DNA from: an uncultured Clostridia bacterium
GTDB lineage: Bacteria > Bacillota > Clostridia > Oscillospirales > Acutalibacteraceae
Length of the DNA stretch: 13,975 bases
Assembly: GCA_946186535.1 (NCBI GenBank)
Contig: CAMHNT010000025.1
Span: 1-13,975 of the forward strand
Reading direction: 5' to 3'
Part shown: in pieces, positions 13,719 through 13,975 of the stretch
Numbering within the stretch: the first letter of the stretch is position 1
Layout of the letters: each line of letters starts with the position of its first letter
Made by a program: the position numbers and the translations under genes
The notes under the pieces: generated by a model
Databases searched by the model: none
Seen by the model: only the letters and a program-made list of their open reading frames with translations
What the model was told of the DNA's origin: nothing

Positions 13719-13935
13719 CTGTTTTTTTGCCGCTGACAAATTTTGAATATATGCAGGAAATATTGGTTAGTATGGGGCTTTTGTTAATATATCTGCCGGT
13801 GCCCGATACACTATTCACTTTTTTTAAGGCAATACCGCAAAAAGGCAGTGCCGAAGATGCGTAGTCAGATTTTTCGACAGAGTGGATAAATCGACCGCAA
13901 GAATACTGACGTATTTCAAGGGGGATTTGTGTACT
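13719..13935. other. Intergenic region with no supported gene
   Basis: The stretch between the smpB promoter and the possible gene at the right edge holds no convincing coding frame on either strand. A minus-strand frame (13959-13696) runs through the smpB promoter and lacks a ribosome binding site. Small stems are visible, such as AATAC-tgac-GTATT at 13902-13915 and an imperfect GGCA...TGCC pairing near 13828-13852. No promoter for the right-edge gene could be assigned. Confidence 0.4.
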
Positions 13936-13975
13936 ATGACGGAAAATATGCGCCAGCAATACACCAAGAGGGCAA
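13936..13975 (+). CDS. Possible start of a gene running off the right edge
   Basis: ATG at 13936 is preceded by AAGGGGG at 13918-13924 (11-base spacing) and opens a frame reading MTENMRQQYTKRA before the window ends. An in-frame ATG at 13948 is an alternative start. The composition looks like a real polar N-terminus, but 13 codons are too few to identify or confirm a gene. Confidence 0.35.
   Translation, partial: MTENMRQQYTKRA

Noticed and set aside
13696..13959. Minus-strand 87-codon frame upstream of smpB
   Set aside because: Its end overlaps the smpB promoter boxes, it has no ribosome binding site, and its composition is not protein-like.

Overview
The window looks like a chromosomal core region from a low-to-moderate G+C Gram-positive of class Clostridia, probably near Ruminococcaceae/Oscillospiraceae. 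This is inferred from the gene order tig-clpP-clpX-lon-engB, AGGAGG-type ribosome binding sites, TTGACA-N17-TAAAAT-type promoters and a one-piece tmRNA whose tag ends VALAA. No replicon, phage or defence genes are visible.

Layout. (1) 1-1675, plus strand: the 3' end of an unrecognised gene, a small cysteine-motif protein of unknown function, and an M19-type dipeptidase. (2) 1665-4211: a strong promoter lies inside the end of the dipeptidase gene and drives thrC, which is coupled by a one-base overlap to a metallophosphoesterase gene. A 180-bp element with inverted ends and a 9-bp target duplication sits in the thrC leader and looks like a MITE. (3) 4267-11022: a protein quality-control block of trigger factor, ClpP, ClpX and Lon, followed by the ribosome-assembly GTPase EngB, which overlaps lon by 4 bases. 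The tig and lon leaders carry clear stem-loops, and the lon promoter lies inside a perfect 9-bp inverted repeat. (4) 11242-12616: a monocistronic lipoprotein that joins a metal/siderophore/B12-type binding-protein fold to a C-terminal peptidoglycan-binding domain, with its own promoter and terminator. (5) 12639-13718, minus strand: smpB then ssrA (tmRNA), convergent with the lipoprotein gene and ending in a good UUCG-loop terminator. (6) A possible start of another plus-strand gene at 13936.

How the genes fit together. Trigger factor assists nascent chains. ClpXP and Lon degrade misfolded and tagged proteins. SmpB-tmRNA rescues stalled ribosomes and adds the tag that ClpXP recognises, so the tagging and degrading machinery sit within about 7 kb, though in separate transcription units. 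EngB assists assembly of the large ribosomal subunit. ThrC belongs to amino-acid synthesis.

Most of the window is ordinary core genome. The points most worth a second look are the MITE-like insertion in the thrC leader, the palindromic lon promoter, the structured tig leader, the binding-protein/peptidoglycan-binding fusion, and the unusual codon context at the tmRNA resume site.
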